Shown in pieces: positions 1 to 6,892 of a stretch of DNA of 22,505 nucleotides. Both the position numbers and the translations under genes were made by a program. The notes beneath the pieces were generated by a model that worked only from the letters and a program-made list of their open reading frames with translations, had not been told where the DNA came from and did not search any database. Every line of letters begins with the position of its first letter. The first letter of the stretch is position 1. Source of the DNA: Bacteroidales bacterium (lineage in GTDB: Bacteria > Bacteroidota > Bacteroidia > Bacteroidales > P3); the NCBI GenBank assembly GCA_004551865.1, contig SFPR01000044.1:1-22505 (forward strand), in the 5' to 3' direction.

Positions 1-15
1 ATCATTTTGATTTCG

Positions 16-46
16 CAAAGATATTAAAACTTTTTGAAATCGCAAA
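16..46 (-). promoter_or_regulatory. Bacteroidota promoter reading leftward out of the window
   Basis: Read on the minus strand, TTTG (plus 43-46) is followed after 19 bases by TATCTTTG (plus 16-23). This matches the TTTG / TAnnTTTG promoter of Bacteroidota at the usual spacing. It should drive a gene beyond the left edge, so 1-323 is a divergent intergenic region. Confidence 0.6.
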
Positions 47-129
47 ATATCAATGGAATTACTTCAAAGCAAGGCTTATAAACCACAAAAAGAAGAAACA
101 ATATAGCATAATCAACCTTAATGAAACCA

Positions 130-203
130 AAACGCTGATTCGACGAAATAAAACGCCGTTTTGTCCGGTTGAAACGGCGTTTTGGTCCGCTGAAACGCCG
201 TTT
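130..203. repeat. Array A: four 21-bp-spaced AAACGSCGTTT cores
   Basis: Cores start at 130 (degenerate, AAACGCTGATT), 151 (C form), 172 (G form) and 193 (C form), each exactly 21 bp after the last with 10-bp spacers. C and G forms are reverse complements, and each core is a palindrome around one central base. The array lies between the leftward promoter and murB. It is the same 74-bp, four-core unit as the arrays at 8054, 12618 and 17891. Function is unknown. Adjacent C and G cores can pair in RNA as a stem of about 13 bp. Confidence 0.9.
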
Positions 204-211
204 TATTTTTG
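181..211 (+). promoter_or_regulatory. Promoter formed by the end of array A, towards murB
   Basis: TTTG (181-184), the tail of the third core, is followed by 19 bases and TATTTTTG (204-211), the tail of the fourth core plus flank. Motifs and spacing fit the Bacteroidota consensus. A transcript would start near 217, giving murB a leader of about 105 nt. Inferred from sequence only. Confidence 0.45.
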
Positions 212-287
212 TCTTTTTCCAATCTCTGATAATCAATCAATTATATAAGGTTTGCATGGGTTGTTTCTCTACTTTGAAATAAATTCG

Positions 288-295
288 TAATTTTG
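288..295 (+). promoter_or_regulatory. murB: Possible second -7 box before murB
   Basis: TAATTTTG matches TAnnTTTG and lies 28 bp before the murB ATG. No TTTG or TTG sits at the ideal distance upstream: TTTG at 273 is too close and TTG at 261 is too far. It is therefore a weaker candidate than the array-embedded promoter. Confidence 0.35.
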
Positions 296-323
296 CGAAA
301 AGTAATTTGCAGAATTTGAGTTT

Positions 324-1331
324 ATGACTGAGTTTGACAAAAGTCTGAAAGGATACAATACTTTCGGTTTGGATTGCACGGCAAGGGAGTATTTGGAGTT
401 GCATGACGAGAGTGATTTTGCCGAGGTTTGCAAAAAATATGCCGAAAGGGGTTCTCTGCTCGTGCTTGGCGGCGGAAGCAATACGGTTTTTACCAATCGG
501 GTGTTTGATGGTTGCGTTCTCAGGGTGTGCAACAAGGGTGTCAGTGTGGTGAAAGAAGATGACACACAGGTGATTGTGAGAGCTGCGGCAGGGGAAGTGT
601 GGAGAGAGTTTGTGTTGTGGTGTTGTCAAAGGGGCTATTGCGGTTTGGAGAATTTGGCTGCAATATATGGCACTGTGGGTGCTTCTCCGGTTCAAAACAT
701 CGGGGCATACGGAGTGCAGGTTGCCGATTTGATTGAGCAGGTAGAGTATATTGATATGTCAAGCGGAACAAAGAAACGAATAAAAGCTGCCGACTGTGAG
801 TTTGATTATCGTTTCTCCCGATGGAAAAAAGCAAACAAAAATGAATTGATTTATGCTGTTTCGTTCCGTCTGCAAAAGGAGTTTGTGCCAAACCTTTCCT
901 ATGCGGCAGTTGCAAACAACATGAGCGAAAAGGAGCGAGAGGCTCTCACGCCTTTGGCAATGTGCAATCTGATTACAAAGGTGAGAAACTCAAAGTTGCC
1001 CGATGTGGCAACGCTTGGCAATGTTGGTTCGTTTTTTAAGAACCCTGTTGTTTCCAAAGAGCAGTTTGAGACTTTGAAAGTCAAAGATGCAAGCATTGTA
1101 TCGTTTGACGACAAAAACGGAGTGAAACTTTCGGCTGCGTGGTTGATTGAACATTGCGGCTTTAAGGGCAAGAGGTTCGGCAATGTGGGAATGCACGAAA
1201 AGCAAGCCTTGGTATTGGTCAATTACGGAGGTGCAAGCGGAAAAGAAATTGTCGATTTTGCACGCTTGGTCAAGGAAACAGTTTTGCAAAACTATGGGGT
1301 GGAGTTGGAAATCGAAGCCCATTTGGTTTAA
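324..1331 (+). CDS. murB: UDP-N-acetylmuramate dehydrogenase MurB
   Basis: This is the cytoplasmic FAD- and NADPH-dependent reductase that turns UDP-GlcNAc-enolpyruvate into UDP-MurNAc in peptidoglycan synthesis. The 335-residue length fits the E. coli-type (type I) enzyme. Visible motifs are NTFG near residue 12, the FAD-binding GGGSN at 49-53, GTVGASPVQNIGAYG at 116-130, the YR of the substrate loop at 162-163, the proton-donor serine in GSFFKNP (S236), and the C-terminal LEIE with the expected catalytic glutamate at E331. The ATG at 324 begins just before the conserved NTFG region, so the N terminus is complete. The next gene starts 22 bp downstream and is probably cotranscribed. Expression is probably from the array A promoter or the -7 box at 288. 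Nothing essential appears to be missing. Confidence 0.96.
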   Translation: MTEFDKSLKGYNTFGLDCTAREYLELHDESDFAEVCKKYAERGSLLVLGGGSNTVFTNRVFDGCVLRVCNKGVSVVKEDDTQVIVRAAAGEVWREFVLWCCQRGYCGLENLAAIYGTVGASPVQNIGAYGVQVADLIEQVEYIDMSSGTKKRIKAADCEFDYRFSRWKKANKNELIYAVSFRLQKEFVPNLSYAAVANNMSEKEREALTPLAMCNLITKVRNSKLPDVATLGNVGSFFKNPVVSKEQFETLKVKDASIVSFDDKNGVKLSAAWLIEHCGFKGKRFGNVGMHEKQALVLVNYGGASGKEIVDFARLVKETVLQNYGVELEIEAHLV

Positions 1332-1353
1332 CACAATACATAAAGAAAAGGAA

Positions 1354-1974
1354 ATGAATGCACAAGAATTTTGGAACAGCTTTGAAACCTACAAAGACTT
1401 GTTGATGGATATTGACTCTGCCGAAAAAGGCGAGGCGGAGGCTTTGTTGCAACGATTGGACAATGATTTGAAACAATATAGCGAGGGTATAGATTTCGTA
1501 CTCGGAGATTTGTCTGACAAAGGTCGCACTTTGACCTTCACCTGCGAGGGAGACACAGACTATTTTGACGATGTGATAACTCTTTGCGAACAATCGCCTG
1601 TGTTGGATTTTTGGGAGATTGAGGCATTTCGACCTGCCAAGGGTGCAGATGTTGCAATCACTTTCGAGAAATACCATTTGAAGAGCAAAAATCTGTGGTT
1701 CATTCCGTTGGAGAGTGAAGAAGAAAGCGACAAATTTGGTTTGAGAGTGGCATTGGACGAATATGAGCAGGACAATGAGGATTTGCTCATTGCAGTTTAC
1801 TCGCTTATCGAGCAGATGTTGGGCGAATATGACACTGCAACAACACTCGGCTATCTCGAATTGTGTCCTTTGGGCGACAATATGAAAGAAGAGGGTTTCA
1901 GTCCGCTTTGCGACCTGCCGGAATATTTGGAATGGTTTTTGAATAATGGAGAGAACGCCTCTTCGGAAAGATGA
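1354..1974 (+). CDS. Hypothetical acidic cytoplasmic protein
   Basis: This 206-residue protein begins MNAQEFWNSFETYKDLL. I chose the ATG at 1354 because a purine-rich stretch ending in AAAAGG lies just before it. The same frame is open back into murB, but an upstream start would overlap murB by about 180 bp. The protein has no signal peptide or membrane segment and is rich in Asp and Glu. The C-terminal part (IEQMLGEYDTATTLGYLELCPL, split here as IEQMLGEYDTA then TTLGYLELCPL, followed by LCDLPEYLEWF) has the look of a conserved Bacteroidota family, but I cannot name one. It lies 22 bp after murB, suggesting one operon, and converges with the MFS gene across a gap of only 12 bp, so there is no room for a separate terminator. 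Function unknown. Confidence 0.75.
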   Translation: MNAQEFWNSFETYKDLLMDIDSAEKGEAEALLQRLDNDLKQYSEGIDFVLGDLSDKGRTLTFTCEGDTDYFDDVITLCEQSPVLDFWEIEAFRPAKGADVAITFEKYHLKSKNLWFIPLESEEESDKFGLRVALDEYEQDNEDLLIAVYSLIEQMLGEYDTATTLGYLELCPLGDNMKEEGFSPLCDLPEYLEWFLNNGENASSER

Positions 1975-1986
1975 GTTGTTTGATAT

Positions 1987-3174
1987 TTATCTCAACTTGT
2001 GCTTTTGGTAATTGCTTTTTACCACGGCAAAGAAGAAAATTACGCCAATCAAATTGACCAAGGACGAAGCCCAAAAGGCAGAGTAGTAGCCGAATTGTCC
2101 GACTAACATTCCGCCAATCATAATTCCCAAACCTACTCCGACGTCCCACGAAATCAAAAGGGAAGAAGTCGCAGTGCCTCTTCGGGTGTGGGGTGCAAGA
2201 TTGATGAACATGGTTTGAAAAGCAGGGAACATGTGTCCGTTGCCGAGACCTATTATCAAAGCAGCTCCGTAATATCCGAAGAAATTATGCACCGACGAAA
2301 ATAAGCAATAGCCAATCAGCGAGAGTACGATGCCGAAAGAAGCATTTCGGACAATCATTCCTTTTTTCAGAGTTTTGTTTCCCGCAAGTCGAGACAAGAT
2401 AAGCCCCAACGAGAGCAAGAGAAAGAATACACCCGTGCCTCCGGTGATGTTCAAACGCTCCTTTCCGTAGATTGCAATGTAGGTTGATAGCACTCCGTAG
2501 GAGAAAGCAAAACATATCATTGAGATCGCTTCTCTCCAAGCCTGCAACAAAAAGAACCTGTCGAGACTTATTTTGCTCGCATTTTTGATTTGTTCTCTTG
2601 GTTTGAGTTTAAGGGTGGAGTTTATGGCAAATCCAACGCTTGCACAGAGAAGCGAAAGCGAAAAAATCAAGACATAGTTGTGTGTAAGGTCATATATCCA
2701 CATTGCAACGGAGGGGCTGATTGCTGTTGCGAGATTGTTGCTCAGCCCGTAGAAGCCTATGCCTTCCGAACGGCGGGAAGGAGCAAGTACATCGATAGCC
2801 ACGGTGCTGTTTGCGACGGTTGCAGCTCCGAAAGGCGCACCATGGAGAGTTCTTACGATTGCAAAGAGCATCAAACTGCCGGCAAAAAGATAGCCGGCGA
2901 AGAATAGTGCAAAAAAGAGCATACAAAAAAGCAACACCTTCTTTCTATCGAACGCATCGACGATAAATCCGCTGAACGGTCTGATGATTAAAGCCGTCAA
3001 AGTGTAGCCCGAAAGAACCAAACCTATGGTATGCTTGTCTGCTGCAAAGGTTTCGCTAAGGTAGAGGGGCAAAAGCGGCGTTACCAACATAAAAGAGAAA
3101 AATATGGTGAAGTTTGCAAACCATACTTTCAGGTATTCTGAGTTCCAAAGTTTCTCTTCGGCAGCTTGTGTCAT
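1987..3174 (-). CDS. MFS transporter
   Basis: This 395-residue inner-membrane protein has about twelve hydrophobic segments. After the first two helices it carries the loop GFIVDAFDRKK, which is the major facilitator motif A between helices 2 and 3. The segment FAIVRTLHGAPFGAATVANS also fits the drug/sugar efflux type. The length is normal for a 12-helix MFS exporter. The gene follows the MATE gene on the same strand with 8 bp between them, so the two are probably one transcript. Substrate cannot be read from the sequence; export of a toxic compound or metabolite is an inference from the pairing with a MATE pump. The start is the ATG ending at 3174 (MTQAAEEKLW). The 3' end converges with the hypothetical gene ending at 1974. 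Confidence 0.9.
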   Translation of the reverse strand: MTQAAEEKLWNSEYLKVWFANFTIFFSFMLVTPLLPLYLSETFAADKHTIGLVLSGYTLTALIIRPFSGFIVDAFDRKKVLLFCMLFFALFFAGYLFAGSLMLFAIVRTLHGAPFGAATVANSTVAIDVLAPSRRSEGIGFYGLSNNLATAISPSVAMWIYDLTHNYVLIFSLSLLCASVGFAINSTLKLKPREQIKNASKISLDRFFLLQAWREAISMICFAFSYGVLSTYIAIYGKERLNITGGTGVFFLLLSLGLILSRLAGNKTLKKGMIVRNASFGIVLSLIGYCLFSSVHNFFGYYGAALIIGLGNGHMFPAFQTMFINLAPHTRRGTATSSLLISWDVGVGLGIMIGGMLVGQFGYYSAFWASSLVNLIGVIFFFAVVKSNYQKHKLR

Positions 3175-3182
3175 GATTTTGG

Positions 3183-4556
3183 TTATTTGTCTGAGTGAAA
3201 TGCGGGATTGTTTTCCATTTTCCGTATCAACTTACGCAACATCAGCATGGTAACAACAAAAGCAGCCGTATCGGAAAAAGGAGCTGCAAACCAGATTCCG
3301 TTCAATCCCATTATCAAAGGAAATATCATAAGAGCAGGAAACAAGAAAATCAACTGCCGTGTCAAAGACAAAAAAATTGCCTTCTTGACTAAGCCGATTG
3401 ATTGAAAAAAATTGGAAGCCACAACTTGCAATCCGACCAAAGGAAAGACAATCATGACAATTCGGAAGCCCACAACCGTAAGGTCAATTAGCGACTTGTC
3501 GGAGGTGAAAGCCCTTGCCATAAATTCGGGAGCAAGTTCTGCCAAAAGGAAACCCACGCTCGCAACCACAAGTCCGCATAACATCGAAAGTTTAAGACAT
3601 TGTAGCGCACGCTTGTAGTTCTTTGCTCCATAGTTGTAGCCTACAATAGGTTGCATTCCCTGAGTTATTCCAAGAACTACCATAAACACCATGAAAGCTA
3701 TTGAGTTTATTATTCCGTAAGCTCCGATTGCCAAATCGCCTCCGTATTTTTGCAAATTGAGATTGTAAACAATCACAATCAAACAGCCTACCAAGTTGGT
3801 GGCAAAAGGAGACAGACCGATGGCACAAGATTGTGCGACAATTTTTCGTTTCAAATGCAGGCTCTCTCTTGTGATATAGACAACTTTGTTGCGTTTTAGC
3901 AGCATGAATAGCAAAACCAATGTACTCATTGCCTGAGTTATCACCGTTGCCAAGGCAGCTCCCGAAATTCCCATTTTGAATCCGAAGATGAAAAGCACGT
4001 CCAAAACGGCATTTGTGGCAACAGAGACTATTGTTACCCACATTGCCTTTTCAGGATAGCCCGACGAACGCAGCACAGAGTTCAATCCGAGATATAAATG
4101 GGTGAATACGTTTCCCAACAAGATGATTGTCATGTAATCTTTGGCGTAAGGAACAGTCTCGGGGCTGCCTCCCAAGGCGTAAAGCAGGCTGTCCAAAAAC
4201 GGAAAACACAAAATAGTAAATCCGACTCCGAAAAGAATATTCAGAATGATGACATTACCAAGCACCAATCTTGCAGTTTTATAGTCCTTTTCGCCCAATT
4301 TTATGGAAATCATGGTCGATGCACCCACTCCAACCAAAGCTCCGAATGCCGCAGCGAGGTTCATGAACGGGAAAGTGAGGGCTAAACCCGAAATAGCCAT
4401 CGCTCCGACGCCCTGACCTATGAAAATCCTATCCACAACATTGTATAATGAAGAGGAGATTTGTGCAACCACAGCAGGCAGAGCAAACTTCATCAATAGT
4501 TTCCCAATTTTTTCTCTTCCCAAAAGAAGAGCTCTTTCTTCGTTTCTTGCATTCAT
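3183..4556 (-). CDS. MATE family efflux transporter
   Basis: This 457-residue protein has about twelve hydrophobic segments in two similar halves. It begins with the typical MATE N terminus: a charged leader, then GKLLMKFALPAVVAQISSSL followed by YNVVDRIFIGQG, and QGMQPIVGYNYGA in the second half. MATE proteins export organic cations or drugs using Na+ or H+ gradients across the inner membrane. It is the first gene of a two-gene minus-strand unit with the MFS transporter. A minus-strand TAATTTTG box lies at 4567-4574, only 10 bp from the ATG. Used as a promoter it would give an almost leaderless mRNA, and no good -33 motif is seen. Specific substrate unknown. Confidence 0.93.
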   Translation of the reverse strand: MNARNEERALLLGREKIGKLLMKFALPAVVAQISSSLYNVVDRIFIGQGVGAMAISGLALTFPFMNLAAAFGALVGVGASTMISIKLGEKDYKTARLVLGNVIILNILFGVGFTILCFPFLDSLLYALGGSPETVPYAKDYMTIILLGNVFTHLYLGLNSVLRSSGYPEKAMWVTIVSVATNAVLDVLFIFGFKMGISGAALATVITQAMSTLVLLFMLLKRNKVVYITRESLHLKRKIVAQSCAIGLSPFATNLVGCLIVIVYNLNLQKYGGDLAIGAYGIINSIAFMVFMVVLGITQGMQPIVGYNYGAKNYKRALQCLKLSMLCGLVVASVGFLLAELAPEFMARAFTSDKSLIDLTVVGFRIVMIVFPLVGLQVVASNFFQSIGLVKKAIFLSLTRQLIFLFPALMIFPLIMGLNGIWFAAPFSDTAAFVVTMLMLRKLIRKMENNPAFHSDK

Positions 4557-4610
4557 AATCGTTTTGCAAAATTACCAATTTTGGATAAGAAGGATTGTTA
4601 AATAGTTATC

Positions 4611-4658
4611 AAAAAACAATCGGACAAGCATTCGGTTTGTTTTTGTGCTTGTCCGATT
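4611..4658 (-). terminator. Intrinsic terminator of the coiled-coil lipoprotein gene
   Basis: Arms at 4618-4630 and 4646-4658 are perfect 13-bp inverted copies (AATCGGACAAGCA and its complement) with a 15-nt loop. On the minus strand the stem is followed by a T run (plus 4611-4616). It lies 38 bp after the lipoprotein stop codon and separates that gene from the MATE-MFS unit. Confidence 0.85.
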
Positions 4659-4695
4659 TGTTAAGTTAAATTGCTGCTTCTGAGCTTTGAAGCGT

Positions 4696-5571
4696 CTAAT
4701 CGTCTATTTCGATTACCAAGAATTTACTTTTTTGCCAGAATGCAGACGGATTTGTTATCTCTATGGCAGTCGGTTTCTTTGCATCACCAACAAGTTTGTA
4801 GGAGCTGCTCGGGTGAGTTGTGAGAATTTTAATCTTTTTGCCCGACAGCTTTATCTCGCTGAGGCGACGAATATCGACCTTTGTGTAGTGTTGCAAGTCG
4901 CTGTCGCTGCTTACCGAACTTGTTTTGCCAATTCCCAAAAATCCTCCTTTACGATTGATTATCTTTTTGTCAATTAAGCTCTTCCTGTCGCCGATAACGT
5001 AATATGCGGTATTCTTTTCTTCTTCTATTCTCATTATCTGCTCATCTTTGCTTTGGTTTTGCTTGCTCAACTCGTCAAGATTTTTGTTCAAGTTCTCGAT
5101 TACGATTTTCTTCTTTTGCAATTCGGTTGTCAAGAGTTGAATTTCTTCCTCCTGCTCTGTAATTCTGCTTTGCAATTTCTCAATAAAGGCGGTCAATTCT
5201 TTGTTGTTCTTGCCGCTTTTCTTCAACTGACCATTGAGTTGATCAACTTTTTGTTTGTTGCTGTTAAGAATTTCGTTGATGTCTTGAATTTGTGCCGTTA
5301 TACGACTGCGAGTGTCTGCATTGACTTCCCCTGTTTTGTTTTTCAACTTTGAAACGTCTGCATACTTGCTTGTAACCACCGTGAGGCTTTCCTCAATCTC
5401 GTTAAGCTGTTGGAAAAGCATTTCAACCTCTGCGTTTTTGCTTGCCAAGACTGCCTCAATCGAATCTTGCATTGCTTTTTGCGAGATTAGTTGGTCTTCC
5501 ATTTTTTTGTTTGTACAGCCCGCTAACACGATTGCAGTGAGCAAAGCTGTCGTCAATAGCATCTTTTTCAT
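4696..5571 (-). CDS. Coiled-coil lipoprotein, Cbp1-like
   Basis: This 291-residue protein has a lipoprotein signal peptide, MKKMLLTTALLTAIVLAGC, with the lipidated cysteine at residue 19. Residues about 25-190 are rich in Glu, Lys, Gln and Leu with heptad-like spacing, and are predicted as long coiled coil. A compact C-terminal domain follows (TAYYVIGDRKSLIDKKII, then a Gly-rich KGGFLGIGKT). From memory this layout resembles a Bacteroidales family annotated as Cbp1 collagen-binding glycoprotein adhesin, which I could not check. It should be exported and anchored in the cell envelope. An AGGA 4 bp before the ATG supports the start. The gene stands alone: divergent from the thi operon and closed by its own terminator. 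No minus-strand promoter with the Bacteroidota consensus is evident upstream. Role inferred, not shown. Confidence 0.85.
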   Translation of the reverse strand: MKKMLLTTALLTAIVLAGCTNKKMEDQLISQKAMQDSIEAVLASKNAEVEMLFQQLNEIEESLTVVTSKYADVSKLKNKTGEVNADTRSRITAQIQDINEILNSNKQKVDQLNGQLKKSGKNNKELTAFIEKLQSRITEQEEEIQLLTTELQKKKIVIENLNKNLDELSKQNQSKDEQIMRIEEEKNTAYYVIGDRKSLIDKKIINRKGGFLGIGKTSSVSSDSDLQHYTKVDIRRLSEIKLSGKKIKILTTHPSSSYKLVGDAKKPTAIEITNPSAFWQKSKFLVIEIDD

Positions 5572-5608
5572 ATCCTAATTGTTGTTTATGGTTTAGTTTT
5601 TCCTCTTT

Positions 5609-5680
5609 GTGTTGCACAAAAAACGAAGTTTTTACGCCGTTTTATTGCACATCTTCGTTTTTTTTATACCTTTGCAACAC
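5609..5680. repeat. Large interrupted inverted repeat over the thi promoter
   Basis: Outer arms GTGTTGCA (5609-5616) and TGCAACAC (5673-5680), and inner arms AAAAAACGAAG (5618-5628) and CTTCGTTTTTT (5653-5663), are inverted copies. They flank a core like those of the arrays (TTACGCCGTTT, 5632-5642). A second isolated core, AAACGGCGTGT, lies at 5686-5696. The right half contains the thi promoter -7 box, whereas the left half lacks the corresponding TATACC segment. It may be an old inverted duplication or a regulatory dyad. Confidence 0.6.
5645..5674 (+). promoter_or_regulatory. Promoter of the thi operon
   Basis: TTG (5645-5647) is followed after 19 bases by TACCTTTG (5667-5674), matching the Bacteroidota promoter. 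Transcription should begin near 5680, giving a leader of about 180 nt that contains the whole TPP riboswitch. Confidence 0.7.
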
Positions 5681-5707
5681 GAATAAAACGGCGTGTTGTC
5701 GTTTTTT

Positions 5708-5790
5708 ATTGTGTGGGGTGCTTACTTTGGTAGGCTGAGATTATACCCTTTGACCGTTACGGTAATGCGAAGCGGGAATGTCTCACCTCA
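5708..5790 (+). promoter_or_regulatory. TPP riboswitch (THI box)
   Basis: The aptamer core is clear: GGGGTGC (5715-5721), then CTGAGA (5735-5740), ACCCTTTGACC (5745-5755), GTAATG (5762-5767) and GCGGGAA (5772-5778). Visible pairings are GGGT 5716-5719 with ACCC 5745-5748 (P2), CTTAC 5721-5725 with GTAGG 5730-5734 (a short P3 with a 4-nt loop), and CCG 5754-5756 with CGG 5773-5775 (P4). P1 and P5 look short. It should bind thiamine diphosphate and repress thiD and the genes after it. I see no stem plus U run between the aptamer and thiD, so control of ribosome access is more likely than termination (inference). Confidence 0.92.
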
Positions 5791-5862
5791 TACATTCGTT
5801 TTGGAATATAGAGTTTTGAAAAAGGTTGTTTTTCGTATCGTAAAAAGATAAGGAGTTTGCGT

Positions 5863-6711
5863 ATGAAGAATGTAAGTATGGCAATGACTATTGCAGGTTC
5901 GGATTGTTCGGGCGGTGCAGGGGTGCAAGCCGACATCAAAACAATGTCTGCTCTGGGTGTGTTTGCAAGCAGTTGCATCACTGCACTGACTTGTCAAAAC
6001 ACAATGGGCGTTACCGACATCATGGCGGTGAAAGACACTATTGTAAGGGGACAGATTGATGCCGTTCTCTCGGATTTGCCAATCAAGTCGGTCAAAATAG
6101 GAATGCTTTTCAACAGCGATATTTGCAAAAGTGTGTCTGAGGCTTTGAGGACGAACAATTTTTGCGGCACAGTGGTGCTTGACCCCGTCATGGTGGCAAC
6201 AAGCGGAAGCAACCTTGCCTCCGAAAGTCTCAAAGATGCCATGATAAAATATCTTTTTCCGCTTTCCACACTCATAACTCCAAATCTTCACGAAGCCGAA
6301 GTGCTTGCCGGTTGCGAAGAGATACGCTGTGAGAAAGATATGTTGCGAGCAGGAGAAAAAATTCTCTCACTCGGGGCAAAGGCAGTGCTTGTAAAAGGCG
6401 GACATTTGGAAGAAGAAAATCTCAAAAACCTGCTCATAAGAAATCAGAACGGTAATATGGTTGTCGAAGAGTTCGTTTCCAAAAAAGTAAACAGCAAAAA
6501 CACTCACGGAACAGGCTGCAGCCTTTCGTCTGCAATAGCTTCGTTTTGTGCATTGGGCTGTTCGCTTTCGGAGGCTGTGGCAAAGGCAACAGACTTTGTT
6601 CACGATGCTATTGTGAACGCACAAGATGTTTTCTTGGGAGAGGGACACGGCAGCCTCAATCATTTTTTTAATCCACAAAAACTTTACATCAATGAAAGTA
6701 ACGGTAAATAA
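5863..6711 (+). CDS. thiD: Hydroxymethylpyrimidine / phosphomethylpyrimidine kinase
   Basis: ThiD phosphorylates HMP to HMP-P and then to HMP-PP, the pyrimidine substrate of ThiE. The 282-residue protein starts at the ATG at 5863, which has AAGGAG 7 bp upstream (5850-5855). A TTG six bases earlier would lie inside that spacing. Ribokinase-fold motifs are visible: TIAGSDCSGGAGVQADIKT near the N terminus, CQNTMGV, KIGML, DPVMVATSG, TPNLHEAEVLAG, KGGH, and the C-terminal anion-hole motif HGTGCSLSSAIA with its catalytic cysteine. It is the first gene of the operon and directly follows the TPP riboswitch. Its last 20 bp overlap thiS, implying coupled translation. A leading, standalone thiD is a useful detail of this operon, as ThiD is often elsewhere or fused to ThiE. 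Confidence 0.96.
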   Translation: MKNVSMAMTIAGSDCSGGAGVQADIKTMSALGVFASSCITALTCQNTMGVTDIMAVKDTIVRGQIDAVLSDLPIKSVKIGMLFNSDICKSVSEALRTNNFCGTVVLDPVMVATSGSNLASESLKDAMIKYLFPLSTLITPNLHEAEVLAGCEEIRCEKDMLRAGEKILSLGAKAVLVKGGHLEEENLKNLLIRNQNGNMVVEEFVSKKVNSKNTHGTGCSLSSAIASFCALGCSLSEAVAKATDFVHDAIVNAQDVFLGEGHGSLNHFFNPQKLYINESNGK

Positions 6712-6892
6712 GAAAGAAATGGAAGTTGCAGAGGGCTTGACGCTCGACGCTCTCATGCAACAAATTCAGCCCGATGGTGGCAGCTTTGCAGTAGCTGTCG
6801 GAATGAAAGTAATAAGGAAAGATAATTGGGCGGCAACCCGATTGAGCGAAAACGACGACATTACGGTCATAAGGGCAACATGCGGAGGCTGA
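6692..6892 (+). CDS. thiS: Sulfur carrier protein ThiS
   Basis: ThiS is the small ubiquitin-fold carrier that brings sulfur, as a C-terminal thiocarboxylate, to ThiG for thiazole formation. The 66-residue protein starts MKVTVNKKEMEVAEG, which fits the first two strands of the fold, and ends in the essential Gly-Gly (ATCGG). The ATG at 6692 lies inside thiD in another frame with a 20-bp overlap, so it is probably translated by coupling. The 3' end overlaps the next gene by 13 bp. It is adenylated by ThiF, which is encoded at the end of the operon. Length and motifs are normal. Confidence 0.95.
   Translation: MKVTVNKKEMEVAEGLTLDALMQQIQPDGGSFAVAVGMKVIRKDNWAATRLSENDDITVIRATCGG

Noticed and set aside
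130..203. CRISPR array interpretation of the periodic repeats
   Set aside because: Cores are 11 bp and palindromic, spacers are 10 bp, there are only four units per site at four separate sites, and no cas genes are present.
24..236. Minus-strand open frame of 70 codons with KRRF repeats, and similar frames over the other arrays (7930-8358, 12212-12652, 17806-18015)
   Set aside because: They exist because the 21-bp period keeps a frame open. They have no convincing start or family and extend into shadows of real genes. Kept only as a finding about coding potential.
1147..1353. Longer start for the gene after murB
   Set aside because: It would overlap the conserved C terminus of murB by about 180 bp. 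ATG 1354 has a better ribosome-site context.
4567..4574. Minus-strand TAATTTTG as the MATE promoter
   Set aside because: Not listed as a feature because no -33 motif is at the right distance and it would leave almost no leader. It is mentioned in the MATE entry only.
5857..5862. TTG start for thiD
   Set aside because: It is only 2 bp after the AAGGAG site, while ATG 5863 has normal spacing and gives the usual N terminus.
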